A stretch of DNA of 64,000 nt from Coniochaeta sp. PMI_546 (GCA_021432605.1 MU271147.1:2046001-2110000); one strand, 5' to 3'. Counted from the stretch's first letter, positions 45,294 through 57,188 are shown. Numbers and translations: made by a program. Notes: generated by a model from the sequence alone, not told the origin.

Positions 45294-48014
45294 GTACATT
45301 GTACAATTGGTCAGGAGACAGCTTGTCTCCTATGAATGTCACTGATCATAACACTTCAAGTAAAAGCCTTCCTTATCTATCGAGACTCGTGTATCATTCG
45401 TGACTGTCAAAGCTAGCAAAGCTGAGATTGAAGTGTCATGAGCGATGTTCAGGCCTGGTCTGCAAAGTGAACGAAGGCGCAGGTCCCTTGTCCAATGACG
45501 ACTGAGCTTATCTGGTACAAGAAGTCACCCAACGAATCGGAGAGTACTTCTTTCTTCCCCCCAGAACAGGCAACTTTATCAACTCCACGATAGCCGCACT
45601 GGAGTCGGTTCTCCGTGGACTGCAAGACAGGGAACACGCTAGTTGAAGATGTGAACGTTTAATGTGGAAAACCCGCGTTTGCAGGTTGCTTAACATGGCA
45701 AAAACAGGGAAAGCAGTCCAACAGCTAAGTCTCATGCTATGTTCCCGTACGACCAACAAGAAGCAAGACGACGTTGTGGCCGTGATGGGCCGGCTTAAGC
45801 GATCCGGGAGTGTGACCTCAGTTTGGAAATCCGGAACGTCAGTTATGCATGTCTAGGATGTCTTGCTTTCTTCACCGTTGCAGTCCATTGACTAACGAGA
45901 AGCGCAGCTGGAGGATTCAGCAACATGATCTCATGCGGGAAAGGAGATCGTCAAATCGCGAGTGTGGTTCTGTTGGCGATATACGCAAGGGCAAAACGTC
46001 GCTTGCGGCAGCAGCGCTGAAATGTTAATACACGCAGAACTGGGCTGTTTCCATGCTTGTTGCAGCTCGCTACATCATGTCGGTCATACATGCTGTATGT
46101 AGCATCCCGCTCGAGCCCTTCATACACGGTAATATGTGAAGTGGAAGTGGCGCTGATTCTATGTGCCGTATACTCACCAGCACTCTCTTCGAGTCATTGT
46201 TACCATCGTTCACTAGAGTGGCCTTTGCCAGCGATTTTTTCATGGCTGTAGCCGAAGATACGTCTCCTTTGATCAACGAGATGGCAGCCTCAAGATCGAT
46301 ACATAGTCTTGGCTGCTCTACTTCCAAGGAGATCGCATGAGTAACCTGGTAGCTGCAAGCTCACCATGGTGTCTAGGATCTTTCTCTCCTTTCCTATACC
46401 TCTTGCCTGTTCAAACAATTTTTGCGTCCGCCCAGCGGATACCTGCATTCAGGGCACACTTGTATGACCATGATGCCGCCGCTTGCTAACATGGAAATTG
46501 ACAGCTCAGTCCCTGACTGCAAATTCAAAACTTGACAAAGCTGAAGAGGCCATACACCTGGCTTGAACGGACGCCATCTACCGTCGGCGGATGGCTCCAG
46601 CATGACCGCCCACATCTTGCCTGTTACTGCGAAGCAGATGCTCGATAGCTCACTATCCCGGCAGACCAGCGCTGTCGTCACAGAGATCCCGCCCTCGCTA
46701 GCCTCGCTGCAGCACAGCTCGATATTGCGAGTATCTGGTGCAGTCCTGCCCGTGCTAGCATTGGGCGAGAATTATTACGGTCGTATTCCGGCCCGCCCTG
46801 GCCACATATCGCTAGAGTCTAGATCCTCAGACTACCGGCCGTGCTCACCGGTAATCTTGAACGGACGGTCTTTTCCAGACCTCATACGGGTCGTTAAATA
46901 CTAGTTTCATGACGCATGTTGCTATCTTCGTGGTGTCCTGTCTTCTCGTTGGCCACCAGTTCACGAGATCGTAACAGATCTGCCACTACTGGAATAACCT
47001 CGGTCAAGGACGACTCAAGCCCTGATCCTTGCTGTCGTCGCTTTTGCACAACTTCCATGGCCGCGCCTAATGTCGCCGGCTCTACTCCCTGTAGCATCGC
47101 TGCGGGTTGCCGTAGCTTGCATCGCGCCTATCAGCGCACAACATTCTAGACGCACTGATTCTGGACATCACCTACCCCGTATGTTGAGCCCCCGGAGTTC
47201 GACGTCGACAGAGTGCCCGAAACACCGGTAGATAGGCCGAATTATGGGCCGCTCGGGTCCATAGTGGACACTGTCAGCGGATGACAAGATCTCCCGCCTT
47301 GGACGACAGGGAGCTACCTGCTCTCCACTGGAAGACGGCTCATTGTGATACCAGATGACCTTTCTACCTGCCTTTCCCATCAAACAGCCCTAAATTAGCC
47401 ATTGGCCTAGCTGCCTCGATTTGTTTGGCAGACTGACGAGAAACTTCTTCCTGCAGGCGACTAAGTTCCGGACACAAACTCCGGCCAGTCAGTCCTGAGA
47501 TTCTAACGGCGTGACGGGAGACTCTGCGGTAACACGCTGGTCTATATACAGATCGTCGAAGATGTAGCGTATAGGCTCTTACCGCAAGTGATCCCTTTCA
47601 TTGCTGTGACTTGTGTCGTATGTACTCAGGAATTGGGTAGGTTGTCTCCCTCAGACGAAGTGATATGCGATGAGACTGAACCCGATGTGCTGTCGTATAC
47701 GAGAATGTCATTCGGCGCTTCTTTCTTAGACACATGCCCCTTTTCGCTCGACGTTATAGATCGTAAATATGCTCCACTACTGTCACATATTATAGAGTCC
47801 GAAATATGACTGAATCGGACAAGTGATACTTCTGTTTGCCGTAATTTGTCTATGACGCCGGTGCCCTATCCTTGTGCTCCGCGCAACAACTAAGCAAATG
47901 CTAGAAACGCATGCTACCAATCCCAGCGCATCCCTCTGCACGAGTCTATCCGCCATACAGAAACGCAGACTTGACCGACACGACCACTGCTATGGCCGCT
48001 TCGCAACCACTCTC

Positions 48015-49582
48015 TCAGTGGGCGAAGATACCCTTCCCTCTCCTCGACCGACCAGCACCCCTCGGCGCCCCCCTCCTATCAAAGATATCGGAGATACCGA
48101 CCTCAGAACTATCTCCAGCCCCTCCGTACAGGCTCATCATCTCGTTAGTAGCACTACTCCTGAACCCCTCTCCATCCTTGAACACGGCCCTGTACAGCTG
48201 CCCCACCGAGTCCGCAAGCCCCGACAGCGCAGCGGTATGCGCCGCGTCAGCGCCGCTCTCCATCTCCAGCGTGCCGGCCGCCTGGTCAATCTTGCCCGCC
48301 ACCCGACCGTCGACAATCAGGAACCCCACAATGTCCAGCACCTCATCCACGGCGATCTGCAGCTGGTCCGCGATCCACTGGATCCGCATGCGGGTGTACG
48401 GCGCCACGAGCTTGAGCACGGCCTTGGTGCGCATGTTGCGCGTGACCTCGTCGATGTTCTCGGCGATGAACGGGTCCGCCAGCAGCCTGTCCTCGCCGCC
48501 CGCCCTGTCGGCCGACGACAGGACCTCCTCGTACCGGCGGATGTCGTCTCGCTGGTAGGCCTCGACCAGGTCCGTCATGGCGGTGATGCGCGGGTCGTTC
48601 TTGTACGGCTTCGTCTCCTGGCTGTCGAACGGGTTGATCTCGTCGTCCGTCAGCATGGTGGTCAGGAGTAAATACTTGAGCACCTGGATGCGGCGCACGT
48701 CGCCCGCCTCGTCGTAGCTCTTGAAGGACTCGAAGAAGTCCTTCTGGGCCTGCTTCCAGCTCTCCTCGGACATGTGCATCTTGCCGCCGCACTCGCGGAT
48801 GACGCCCATGATCTTGGGGTGGGGCACGGCGGAGCGGACCTGTAGGGCGCGCTGGTAGAGTCGTTTGAGCAGCTTGTTGTTCTTGGTCTCGACGTACATC
48901 TGGATCTCGAGGGCGTAGATCTCCAGAGAGTAGGTGCCCTTGCTGGGATCGTCGGTGCCGTCCTCCTTCTGGCAGGCCTTGTGCAGGTCGCGCAGCTTGC
49001 GGCCGAGGGTGTTGTAGTCCTTGCGGTCCAAGAGCAGTTTGGAAAGCTTGATGTTAGTCTTGAGCCAGAGACGCTCGTTGTTGGTCGCCTGGAAGCACTG
49101 CAGGGTCAGGGAGTAGAACTTCTCAAGGCACTGCGAGGACGCCGGCCCGGTGGAGTTCTTCTCGATGAAGTTGAGCATGTTGTCGATTGACTTTTCGGAG
49201 TAGTTCCGCGTCACAGCGGATTTGACGTATGTGAGGAGTTCCTCGTAGTGTTCTATTGCCTGGTGTAGGCGGTGTCAGTCTCTGCATGATCGTGACTTGC
49301 TATCTCATATATGAGATGACCAACCTTGTCATATCGCTCGAGCTTGAACTCCAGCTTTATAGCTTGCTTAAGACCCTTGAACCCCCATTCCGATTTCTCC
49401 TGCTCCAAGGCTGGTATTGCTAGAAACTCATCGACTGCCTCTTCTGGATCACTTGACTTGAGCTGCTTGGCGTTGTAGTACTTGTTCTCGATATCAACAT
49501 CGCCCGAGTCCTCATCATCCTCATCTTCGTACTCAAAGTCATACTCCTCATCTGAGGCTTGCATGAAGTCGTCGTCCGACAT
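48015..49582 (-). CDS. csn2: COP9 signalosome subunit 2
   Basis: CSN2 is a PCI-domain subunit of the COP9 signalosome, the nuclear complex that removes Nedd8 from cullins. In fungi it is needed for light response and sexual development. Two exons, 49582-49325 and 49259-48015, give 500 residues, matching the family. The N-terminus is acidic (MSDDDFMQASDEEYDFEYED), as in all CSN2/Alien proteins. The segment YYNAKQLKSSDPEEAVDEF begins the helical repeats. The PCI/winged-helix part covers roughly residues 300-430 with DPFIAENIDEVTRNMRTKA and IADQLQIAVDEVLDIVGFLI. A Gly/Arg-rich C-terminus (RRGAPRGAGRSRRGKG) extends beyond the core. The intron begins with an unusual GTTGGT. The gene is head-to-head with CWC25. 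Confidence 0.96.
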
Positions 49583-50204
49583 TTTGAAGAAGAATCGAAG
49601 GGGGAGAAAATACGTGTTGGTAAAAAGGACGTATACTGTGAGGCTTAACCCGAGGCTGTAGCAGAATTGTGATGTGGTTCAGGTAAATGAGGTTGAGTGT
49701 TTGTTATAAGGCTGAATGAGGTGAAGCTCTGAGTGATTCGTTGGTGGGTTGGACGGTTGATGTTCCGCTACAATTGCGGGGTTGGTAGGGTTTAGTTGCA
49801 CATCAACAGGCGTAAAAGACCGTCACTTTAGGGTAAAGACCCTTCGTAACAAGTATGACCGCAGTCACATTACGAGCATGTCCGATGGTAATTCAAGAGC
49901 TGAGATTTAGAGGGCAAATCAAATGTTTCTGTTCCTCAGGTTACAGTATATGTCTTTGAAATCGCGAGATCAGATGCAACCAAACTGGGGGAAACTAGCT
50001 TACCTACCTTTAATTGCATGACTTGGCCCCACATGCGATAATCAGAAGAAGCAGTCGCTTTTTAAGCATATTGAAGGCGGCAGGGTTGCTTTTGCCACAT
50101 GCAATTACACTACCATATTCTACCCTCCATCATCATCTTCATCAAGCAACAACACGTCCACTCAACCGAATCTTCACCCGGCACTGAACTATAGGGTCGC
50201 CAAC
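49583..50204. other. Divergent promoter, CSN2 / CWC25
   Basis: A 620-base interval between two divergent start codons, holding both promoters. No other feature was recognised. Confidence 0.6.
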
Positions 50205-51509
50205 ATGGGTTCTTCCGATCTCAACCTCAAAAAGAGTTGGCACGTCGGACGGGCGGCCAACATCACCGCCACAGCCAAAGCCGAAGCAGCAGCGATCGAA
50301 GAGCGCAAAAAGACCGCCGCGCGCCTGGCCGAGATCCGCGAAGAGCGCAAGAAAGAAGAGATCCAGAAACAACTTGCCGCCACGACCGGAAAGGTCGTCC
50401 AGGAGCGCGTGGAATGGATGTACAGCGGCGGTCCCAGCGACGGGACGAACGGCGACTCGGCCGCCAACGAGGCGTACCTGTTGGGCAAGCGATCTCTCAA
50501 CAACCTTCTGCAGGACCAGGAGGCCAAGAAGCTGTCGAAGCAGGCGAGCTTGGAGAGTTTTGCCGCCGTGCAAAAGGTCGCGAGTGTCCGGGACACGGCT
50601 ACGAAGATCCGCGAGGATCCGCTGCTGGCTATCAAGAGACAGGAGCAGCAAGCGTATGAGGCGGTCATGAATGACCCCATCAAGAGGAGGCAGCTGTTGG
50701 CGCAGATGGGGATTGATGATTCGAAGTCTAAATCGGGCAAGAGCAAGGATAAGGAAGAGAGGAGGCATAAGCACAGACATCATCACCGGCATCGACGTGA
50801 CTCCGGATCTGAGGAGGACAGGAGCTCGAGGAAGAGGCGGAGGTCAGATTCGCGAGACAGGTCACGGAGCCCCAGGAAGTACGATTCTGAAGATGACGAC
50901 CGGCGGAGGAGGGCCAGGAGGCAGAGCCCTGGCGGGGATCGTCGGTCAAAGCGGCATTCACCTGAGAGGCGCTCATACTCGCCAAGATCTAGAGAGGAGA
51001 GGGACTATACGACCAGCCGGGACAGCAGGCGGCGAGAGGCAAGCCGGTCTCGGTCGCCTCCACGGAAACGGCGAGACGAAGAAGACACCCGCGATCGGTT
51101 CGATCGAAAGGACACATACCGGAGGAGGGATGACCAAAATGGACGCAACTCGTACAAGCCACGAGGAGGAGGTTACTACCAAGAAAAGCCACGGAACGGC
51201 GGTGGAAAGCTCGATGGTGACTACTCGCGGCCAGAGAAGTCGGACAACGACGAGGAGCGCCGCGCGCGGAAGCTTGCCGAGATGCAGGCTGCAGCGTCGG
51301 AGCTGGATGTTGATCGCGAGCGCCGACTGAAAGCGCTGGAAGAGGCCGAACGGGCGGCTCGCGAAGCGGAAGATAAGGCCCGGCAGAGGTCTTCCAAGAT
51401 TGGTGGTGACCGACACTTCATGAACGGGCTGCAGCTCAAGGCTGGCGATATGGATCTGGCTGAGCGCATTGGACGTGGGAAGAAGGGCCTAGTGCGGGAT
51501 GAGGATTGA
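50205..51509 (+). CDS. CWC25: CWC25 pre-mRNA splicing factor
   Basis: Cwc25 joins the activated spliceosome after Prp2 and promotes the first transesterification step. One exon encodes 434 residues. The N-terminal Cwf_N/CIR domain is clear: LNLKKSWHVGRAANITATAKAE would be one stretch (LNLKKSWHV then RAANITATAKAE), followed by an Arg/Glu-rich helix. The motif RVEWMYSGG and then EAYLLGKRSL follow, both characteristic of the family. The middle is a long RS-like region (RSRSPPRKRR, RRKRRRSDSRDRSRS in parts), and the C-terminus carries helical Glu/Arg/Ala sequence and the end LAERIGRGKKGL. The basic RS region is much longer than in yeast Cwc25 (179 residues), as usual in filamentous fungi. Nuclear location is expected. 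Confidence 0.95.
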   Translation: MGSSDLNLKKSWHVGRAANITATAKAEAAAIEERKKTAARLAEIREERKKEEIQKQLAATTGKVVQERVEWMYSGGPSDGTNGDSAANEAYLLGKRSLNNLLQDQEAKKLSKQASLESFAAVQKVASVRDTATKIREDPLLAIKRQEQQAYEAVMNDPIKRRQLLAQMGIDDSKSKSGKSKDKEERRHKHRHHHRHRRDSGSEEDRSSRKRRRSDSRDRSRSPRKYDSEDDDRRRRARRQSPGGDRRSKRHSPERRSYSPRSREERDYTTSRDSRRREASRSRSPPRKRRDEEDTRDRFDRKDTYRRRDDQNGRNSYKPRGGGYYQEKPRNGGGKLDGDYSRPEKSDNDEERRARKLAEMQAAASELDVDRERRLKALEEAERAAREAEDKARQRSSKIGGDRHFMNGLQLKAGDMDLAERIGRGKKGLVRDED

Positions 51510-52992
51510 GGTTGGCGTTTACATGATAGATTGGTCGATACCCGGCAGAGAATGGCAATGTACAAATGTGCGTATTCGGAATACGTACCTTCTAAATGCA
51601 GTGCACTGCGTACATGTGCTGAACTGACAGACACCAATCCTTCGTGGTTTTGATTGTCCTGTTGATACGTGGCTGTCTTGATGCTGACCTTCTTACCAAA
51701 TCTGATGTGATGCCAACCTAAGGTAGACTCAGCGAGGTGCTGCCCAGTGGACGACGTATACGACGGCACCCTCATTTGGCGGCTTCCTCGTCCGGGAAGC
51801 TGGAAATGCAACCTCCTCCTAGTGGCACTTGGAGAATGCAAGCCGAAAGTCACTGCTGGGACGGCGACAGCCGAGTCTAGAAGATCTTGTTACCACCTCA
51901 GTTGAGGTGCCCAGATCTACGTTCCAAGTGTTGATCATTTATCGAATGTCTGGAATCTAGAGTAATGTCGATGTACATTGCAGCCGCCAACCTTGACACT
52001 TTGGTTCTCATTATTTCATGTGACGTGAGCTTTTACAGCCAGAGGCAGGGGCAGGCGATTGCAGCAGTCCGTGTGATCCCTTACTGCAAGTACAAGCCAC
52101 GATGGTGTTTGTGGAGGGCGCGGGTCGTGGCTTACTCGGCTATTCGGGGATTTCATGTGCTCTTTCCTTATCCACGATCTATGGTGACGTACCTTCCCGC
52201 ATTAAGTTGTAGATTGGCAAAACTTGGAAGGAGTGAAGGGCGGACGCTTAAAGTTTCGTTAGTGCCAGTGCTACAAGTCTCGAACAATAACGGCTTCATT
52301 AGCTGCTTCACGAAATAAGTTTGCCTCCCGCCACCTTTTGGTGTTGAAAGACGTGGGAGTGAAGGCCTTGCAAAAAAAATCAGCATTTCAATATAGTCCC
52401 GAAGTAGTAAAGGAGGCTCTGAAGCGGCGCTGTACTGCGCCAACTAAAGAGCAATCTTTAACCAAATATAGTGCTCTTTATCGAAGATCCACCTGCCAGA
52501 CTAGTGGCCGAGACCCCAGAGCGAGATCCTGGAACCCCTGCTGTGTCGGTGCAAGGACCAAACCTGCAGCAGTGATCTGTGGGGACAGTGCGCTGGACCG
52601 CTCCTAAACCATTCTATCAGTCCAATTTCAACGACCTCATCTCCGTCCGCCCTGGCATTCAAGACACACCCCGTTGCGGGTCTCACTCTACTCTCTCGGT
52701 GTCACCAGCTAGACGTCTACGGTATCCGTACCACTAGTTATCCGCGCACCGGCAGCCAACAACTACACGTGTAGTGGACCTGACGCATTTCGCAATCACC
52801 CTCGACCCAAACGCCCCGTGTCTTCGTCAGTTCTCCACGCCACTGCGCAGCCTCTAACAACCTTTCGTCGACGACAGCAGCACTCTGCCAACCTTTCGCG
52901 GCGTTCATCCACCAACTCCGTCAATCCACCGCGATTGTGATTACCACCCTCGCTTTAAATCATCAAAAGAGACATCATCGGACACTCTTGCA
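51510..52992. other. Tandem spacer, CWC25 to RHO3
   Basis: It holds the CWC25 3' UTR and the RHO3 promoter and 5' leader. The 200 bases before the RHO3 ATG are rich in C and A, as in fungal leaders. No gene was recognised. Confidence 0.55.
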
Positions 52993-53926
52993 ATGCCTTG
53001 TGGCATCGGCGGCAACAAAACCGTCCAGCGCAAGCTTGTCTTGCTGTGAGTCTTCCACCGCTACCTTTGCCAACCGGTCAAACACGCAACATAACGAAAC
53101 CGCGCTGCTAACTGAATTGTCTGTCCAGGGGCGACGGTGCTTGCGGCAAGACCTCGTTACTGAACGTCTTTACTAGAGGGTAAGCCACACGGCGCACCAG
53201 ACGTATACACAGATCTCGGGCAACTAAACCCGCCACTAGCTACTTTCCGACGGTCTACGAACCGACAGTGTTCGAGAACTACGTCCACGGTGCGTACGCC
53301 TGCCGATGATGACACGCGACTCAGACCACTGATTTTTCTCGCTCCAGATATCTTCGTGGACAATGTACACATCGAGCTGTCTCTTTGGGATACGGCAGGG
53401 CAGGAGGAATTCGATAGGTTACGAAGCCTCTCCTACGGTGCGTGCCCATCTCTGCATCACTCTACTCTGTCTTCTACGATAGATGCCCGGCCAAGGGGTT
53501 GGCCTCATTGTCCAAGCCAACTGACATGTGCTTGCAGATGACACCGACTTGATCATGCTCTGCTATTCAGTCGACAGCAAGGATTCGCTCGAGAACGTCG
53601 AGAGTAAATGGGTCGGCGAGATAGCAGATAACTGCCCGGGTGTCAAGCTTGTGCTGGTAGCGCTCAAGTGCGACCTGCGCGAGAACACGGAGGACGACGA
53701 AGATGGTGCGGCCAGCGGCGCCGACGGCATCAACGGCCCAAAGGAAAAGAAGCCGATGATCAACTACGACCAGGGTCTCGAAGTGGCACGCCGCATCAGC
53801 GCTTCGAGATACCTCGAGTGCTCGGCCATGCGCAATAGGGGCGTCAACGAGGCGTTCACCGAGGCGGCCCGAGTGGCGCTTGGCGTCAAGAAAGACCGCG
53901 ACGAGTCAAAATGCTGCGTTATGTAG
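52993..53926 (+). CDS. RHO3: Rho3-type small GTPase
   Basis: Rho3 is a prenylated Rho GTPase that directs exocytosis, actin organisation and hyphal tip growth at the plasma membrane. Five exons, 52993-53045, 53129-53179, 53240-53289, 53348-53437 and 53538-53926, give 210 residues. The P-loop [11 protein letters not shown] (residues 19-29), switch [15 protein letters not shown], switch [19 protein letters not shown], base-recognition LKCDLRE and [12 protein letters not shown] are all intact. Introns fall just before the P-loop, in front of switch I and after switch II. A Glu/Asp/Gly insertion (around [14 protein letters not shown]) sits in the Rho insert region, typical of the Rho3 branch. The C-terminus CCVM is a CAAX box; the Met suggests farnesylation, and the second Cys may be palmitoylated. 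Confidence 0.96.
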
Positions 53927-55424
53927 TGTGCGGACGCAGTTGTCACGATGATACCCAGGTGTCTGCGGCGGATTTGCGACTTCGGGAGCAAGGAGTTTAT
54001 ATTCATACCGGGTGGATGTGTCGGCCACAGACAGAGCGCCGACGCTGCACCCACGGGAAAGCAAGAGCAGGTTACCGGGAGTGCAGAGCAGCACGGACAG
54101 GTCGATATCTCGGGCTACCAGGCTCCTCCTCCTCCAGATCCTGGCGGCATGCAACACATTCTCACCATGCCGTTTCCCCCAACAGCACGGACGAGCTTAC
54201 AGCCGAGTCGAGATACCACCAGATGATTGCCAGCCGCCGGATTTTTGAACCTAGGCATCTTCGCCTTGGTTGTACATATTACTCATCCCTTTCTTGCACA
54301 TATCGTTACGGAAACCTTGCGACACCCGACTCGCGCCGGAGTTCATAATTCCCAGACAGTTTAGGCGCTTCAGACTTGTCTGGTTCTCAACATAGCAGAG
54401 GTTACGGGCAGTCAGTATTTTCTTTGTTGTTATTGTATATCGGACATGGAGTCTTTTAGCCGGTCACGGTCACTTAAAATGTTCTTAATGGAGTTTTGAA
54501 GCGAGTTGGCGTGGTGGCGTCTACAGCATGCAAGCATCCGCTGTTCGCGACGGTGATTGGGGTCATTGAGGCAGAACTTGTTTACTGGGCTTTTTCTTGA
54601 GCTGAGAGGGATAATTCCGGACTAGCCGTGATCAATATCGTGGCCGGAATGCTCTTGAAGTGGAATGAAAGCTGTGGCATAGTATCGATATGATATGGTA
54701 GCCTGCGTGAGGAGGACTACATAGTCTATTGCTCCTGTAATCAAGTCAAATCCCAGTTGTCGAAAAAGAGTATCAAGCCAGAAAAGATAATGCATATCAA
54801 CATAGAGAGCGACAAACAGAGAGAGATACAGAGATAGATCTCCGGTGCAGTCAAGCGTGCGGTGCTCCTCCGGACCGCCTCCGCGGAAGTGGTCGATAAC
54901 GCAATGCCGGAATCGTGATTGGGGCGATAAGTCTTGCCGGCAATCGGGATGGCGTCAAATGGGGCCCCGTAAATCTCTGCTCCCAAGATTTTGTAAGGCG
55001 TGAACAGCTGGCCTGTGAGTGGCCAATCCCTTCGTCTTACACAACGCAATGGCTGGCCTCAAGTGGACGACAGTGTGGACGACACTCCATCGATTTAGCT
55101 CCCGCGGTGGTGCAAAAAAGGCAAAGGTATCTTTGTTGAATCAAGGCCATATTCTCACTACCGTAATCGGAAGTGAGCATCTCCTATATCTCTATCCTAA
55201 TTCTCTCATATATTGCTTCACTTTCTCCAGTCTGCGTCTGTATTCTGTGACTCAGGTCTAGTAACGGTCTCCTCAAACCTGGAAGTCCAGACGACAAGGT
55301 TCTCGATGATGCGATGCTAGCTGCATTTTATATCTGAAGCATCTTACCTCATTTTATCTCACATAACCACCATCATTCATCCTGAGTCACCATTGGAGCT
55401 CATGATCAAGATTGTCTGCTCACC
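53927..55424. other. Tandem spacer, RHO3 to MET1
   Basis: It holds the RHO3 3' UTR and the MET1 promoter. Short frames at 53948-54348 and 54741-55139 look random. Nothing else was recognised. Confidence 0.55.
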
Positions 55425-57188
55425 ATGACGACCTCAGACTGCCTACCGGCTTCAGCTCCGGTCCCCTCACAGCCCACATACCACACCTCTCTCCTCACAG
55501 CAATAGACAGCAGGGATCACATCCACCTCATCCTCGGCACCAACTCCCTAGCCGCAACAAGGACAGCACAGTCACTAGCAGCAGGCGCAAAGCCCATCCT
55601 CATCGCACCGCCACCACCACCAGACACACCACTTCACTACAGCCTACAGAAACACATCGACGCCGGTTCTCTAGCATGGCTACCCCGGCGCTTCGAAGAT
55701 GAGGACATCCTCGCACTTGGCAGGGAAGAGATCGGCCGTGTCGTCGACGCCGTCTTCCTCACTTGCACGGGAGATGTGGATTTCAGCAGACGGGTGTCTG
55801 CCTTGTGCAGACGGCACCGCGTACCGGTCAATGTAGTCGACGCCCCGGCACTGTGCACATTCACGCTGCTGAGCACGCACGTCGACGGGCCACTGCAGAT
55901 AGGCGTCACCACCAACGGACGCGGCTGCAAGCTCGCCAGCCGGATCAGGAGAGAGGTGGCCGCCGCCCTACCCACTGGGTTAGGCGACGCCTGCGCCCGG
56001 CTGGGGGACGTCAGGAGACGAATTCAGGAGGAGGATCGTCTCGCCAGGAACGGCACGGACGAGAGGCCGGCAGCGGATGCAGACGTCGCAGACGAAGGGA
56101 TAGACGACTCCCTGGACCAAACCTCGGCATTCAACAAGCTCGTCACGGACGCCGACCTCGACGCCGCCAAGACAAGGCGGATGAGGTGGCTGTCGCAAGT
56201 GTGCGAGTACTGGCCCCTCAAACGGCTTGCAACCATCAACGACGCCGACGTGGATGCCGTGCTGCAGTCGTACCACGACACGGTGGACGCAGCAGCAGCA
56301 GCATCGCCGCTACACGACGGCCGGCAATCGCCCAGCGCGAGGCTGGGCCGCATCATCCTGGCCGGCTCCGGGCCGGGCCACCCGGACCTCCTCACCCGGG
56401 CGACGCACAAGGCCATCATGTCTGCGGACGTCATACTGGCGGACAAACTCGTCCCCTCGGGCGTGCTCGACCTCATCCCCCGGCGGACGACGGTGCACAT
56501 CGCGCGCAAGTTCCCCGGCAACGCGGACCGGGCGCAGGAGGAGCTGCTGTCCCTGGCCCTGGCGGCCGTGCGCGAGGGGAAGACGGTGCTGAGGTTGAAA
56601 CAGGGCGACCCGTTCGTCTACGGGAGGGGCGGGGAGGAGGTGGAGTTCTTCAGGAGGGAAGGGATGGCGGGCCGGGTCGTCGTCCTGCCCGGCGTGACTA
56701 GTGCCCTCTCCGCGCCGCTGTTCGCGGGCGTGCCGGTCACGCAGCGGGATGTGGCTGACCAGCTGCTCGTGTGCACGGGGACGGGGAAGAAGGGCGTGCC
56801 GCCTGCCCCGCCCGAGTGGGTGGAGAGCAGGACGGTGGTGTTTCTGATGGCGTTGCATCGGATTGGGGGCTTGGTCGGGGAACTGACGCGGAGGGTCGAG
56901 GGTGGTGGGGAGAGGGAGCAGGGGAGGAGGTTGTGGCCGCTTGATACCCCGTGTGCCGTTGTTGAGAGGGCGAGCTGTCCGGATCAGAGGGTTATTAGGA
57001 CGACGCTTAGGTATGTGGAAGAGGCTATCGAGCAGGAGGGGAGTCGGCCTCCGGGATTGCTGGTCGTTGGGAGGGCTTGTGAGGCGCTGTATACCCCTCA
57101 GAAAGGCCGGAGCTGGCGTGTTGAGGATGGGTTCAGGGGATTGGACCTGGATGATTTTGTTGCTCCTGGTATCGCGGCCATGGAGTGA
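55425..57188 (+). CDS. MET1: MET1, siroheme synthase / uroporphyrinogen-III C-methyltransferase
   Basis: The enzyme makes precorrin-2 from uroporphyrinogen III with two SAM methylations, feeding siroheme for sulfite and nitrite reductases. One exon encodes 587 residues. The N-terminal ~190 residues resemble the CysG-N/Met8 dehydrogenase-ferrochelatase: a Rossmann start LILGTNSLAATRTAQSL, then VVDAPALCTFTLLS and GPLQIGVTTNGRGCKLASRI (in two pieces). The C-terminal ~330 residues are a SUMT methyltransferase: IILAGSGPGHPDLLTRAT, the LVPSGVLDLIP segment, LRLKQGDPFVYGRGGEE and VLPGVTSALSAP. An Ala-rich and Asp-rich linker joins the two. The domain order is that of bacterial CysG and of fungal Met1. 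Whether the N-terminal half is still active or only structural cannot be told, since yeast has a separate Met8. Confidence 0.94.
   Translation: MTTSDCLPASAPVPSQPTYHTSLLTAIDSRDHIHLILGTNSLAATRTAQSLAAGAKPILIAPPPPPDTPLHYSLQKHIDAGSLAWLPRRFEDEDILALGREEIGRVVDAVFLTCTGDVDFSRRVSALCRRHRVPVNVVDAPALCTFTLLSTHVDGPLQIGVTTNGRGCKLASRIRREVAAALPTGLGDACARLGDVRRRIQEEDRLARNGTDERPAADADVADEGIDDSLDQTSAFNKLVTDADLDAAKTRRMRWLSQVCEYWPLKRLATINDADVDAVLQSYHDTVDAAAAASPLHDGRQSPSARLGRIILAGSGPGHPDLLTRATHKAIMSADVILADKLVPSGVLDLIPRRTTVHIARKFPGNADRAQEELLSLALAAVREGKTVLRLKQGDPFVYGRGGEEVEFFRREGMAGRVVVLPGVTSALSAPLFAGVPVTQRDVADQLLVCTGTGKKGVPPAPPEWVESRTVVFLMALHRIGGLVGELTRRVEGGGEREQGRRLWPLDTPCAVVERASCPDQRVIRTTLRYVEEAIEQEGSRPPGLLVVGRACEALYTPQKGRSWRVEDGFRGLDLDDFVAPGIAAME

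Larger units (their letters stand above)
41047..48014. other. Seven-kilobase spacer without an assignable gene
   Basis: This is the largest gap in the window. It contains the otubain upstream region and the CSN2 3' region. Many short frames are present, but none has a recognisable domain. Several minus-strand pieces between 44.8 and 47.1 kb read like coding sequence yet do not join cleanly. CAG-rich and GT-rich simple repeats occur. No tRNA, transposase or reverse-transcriptase motif was seen. Confidence 0.5.

Noticed and set aside
47588-47809. A 73-codon plus-strand frame with coding-like composition
   Set aside because: No family was recognised, and no upstream or downstream exon could be joined with confidence; it is left as part of the gene-free interval.
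48343-48792. Overlapping minus-strand frame rich in Arg and Gly within CSN2
   Set aside because: It is a frame-shifted reading of the CSN2 coding exon.
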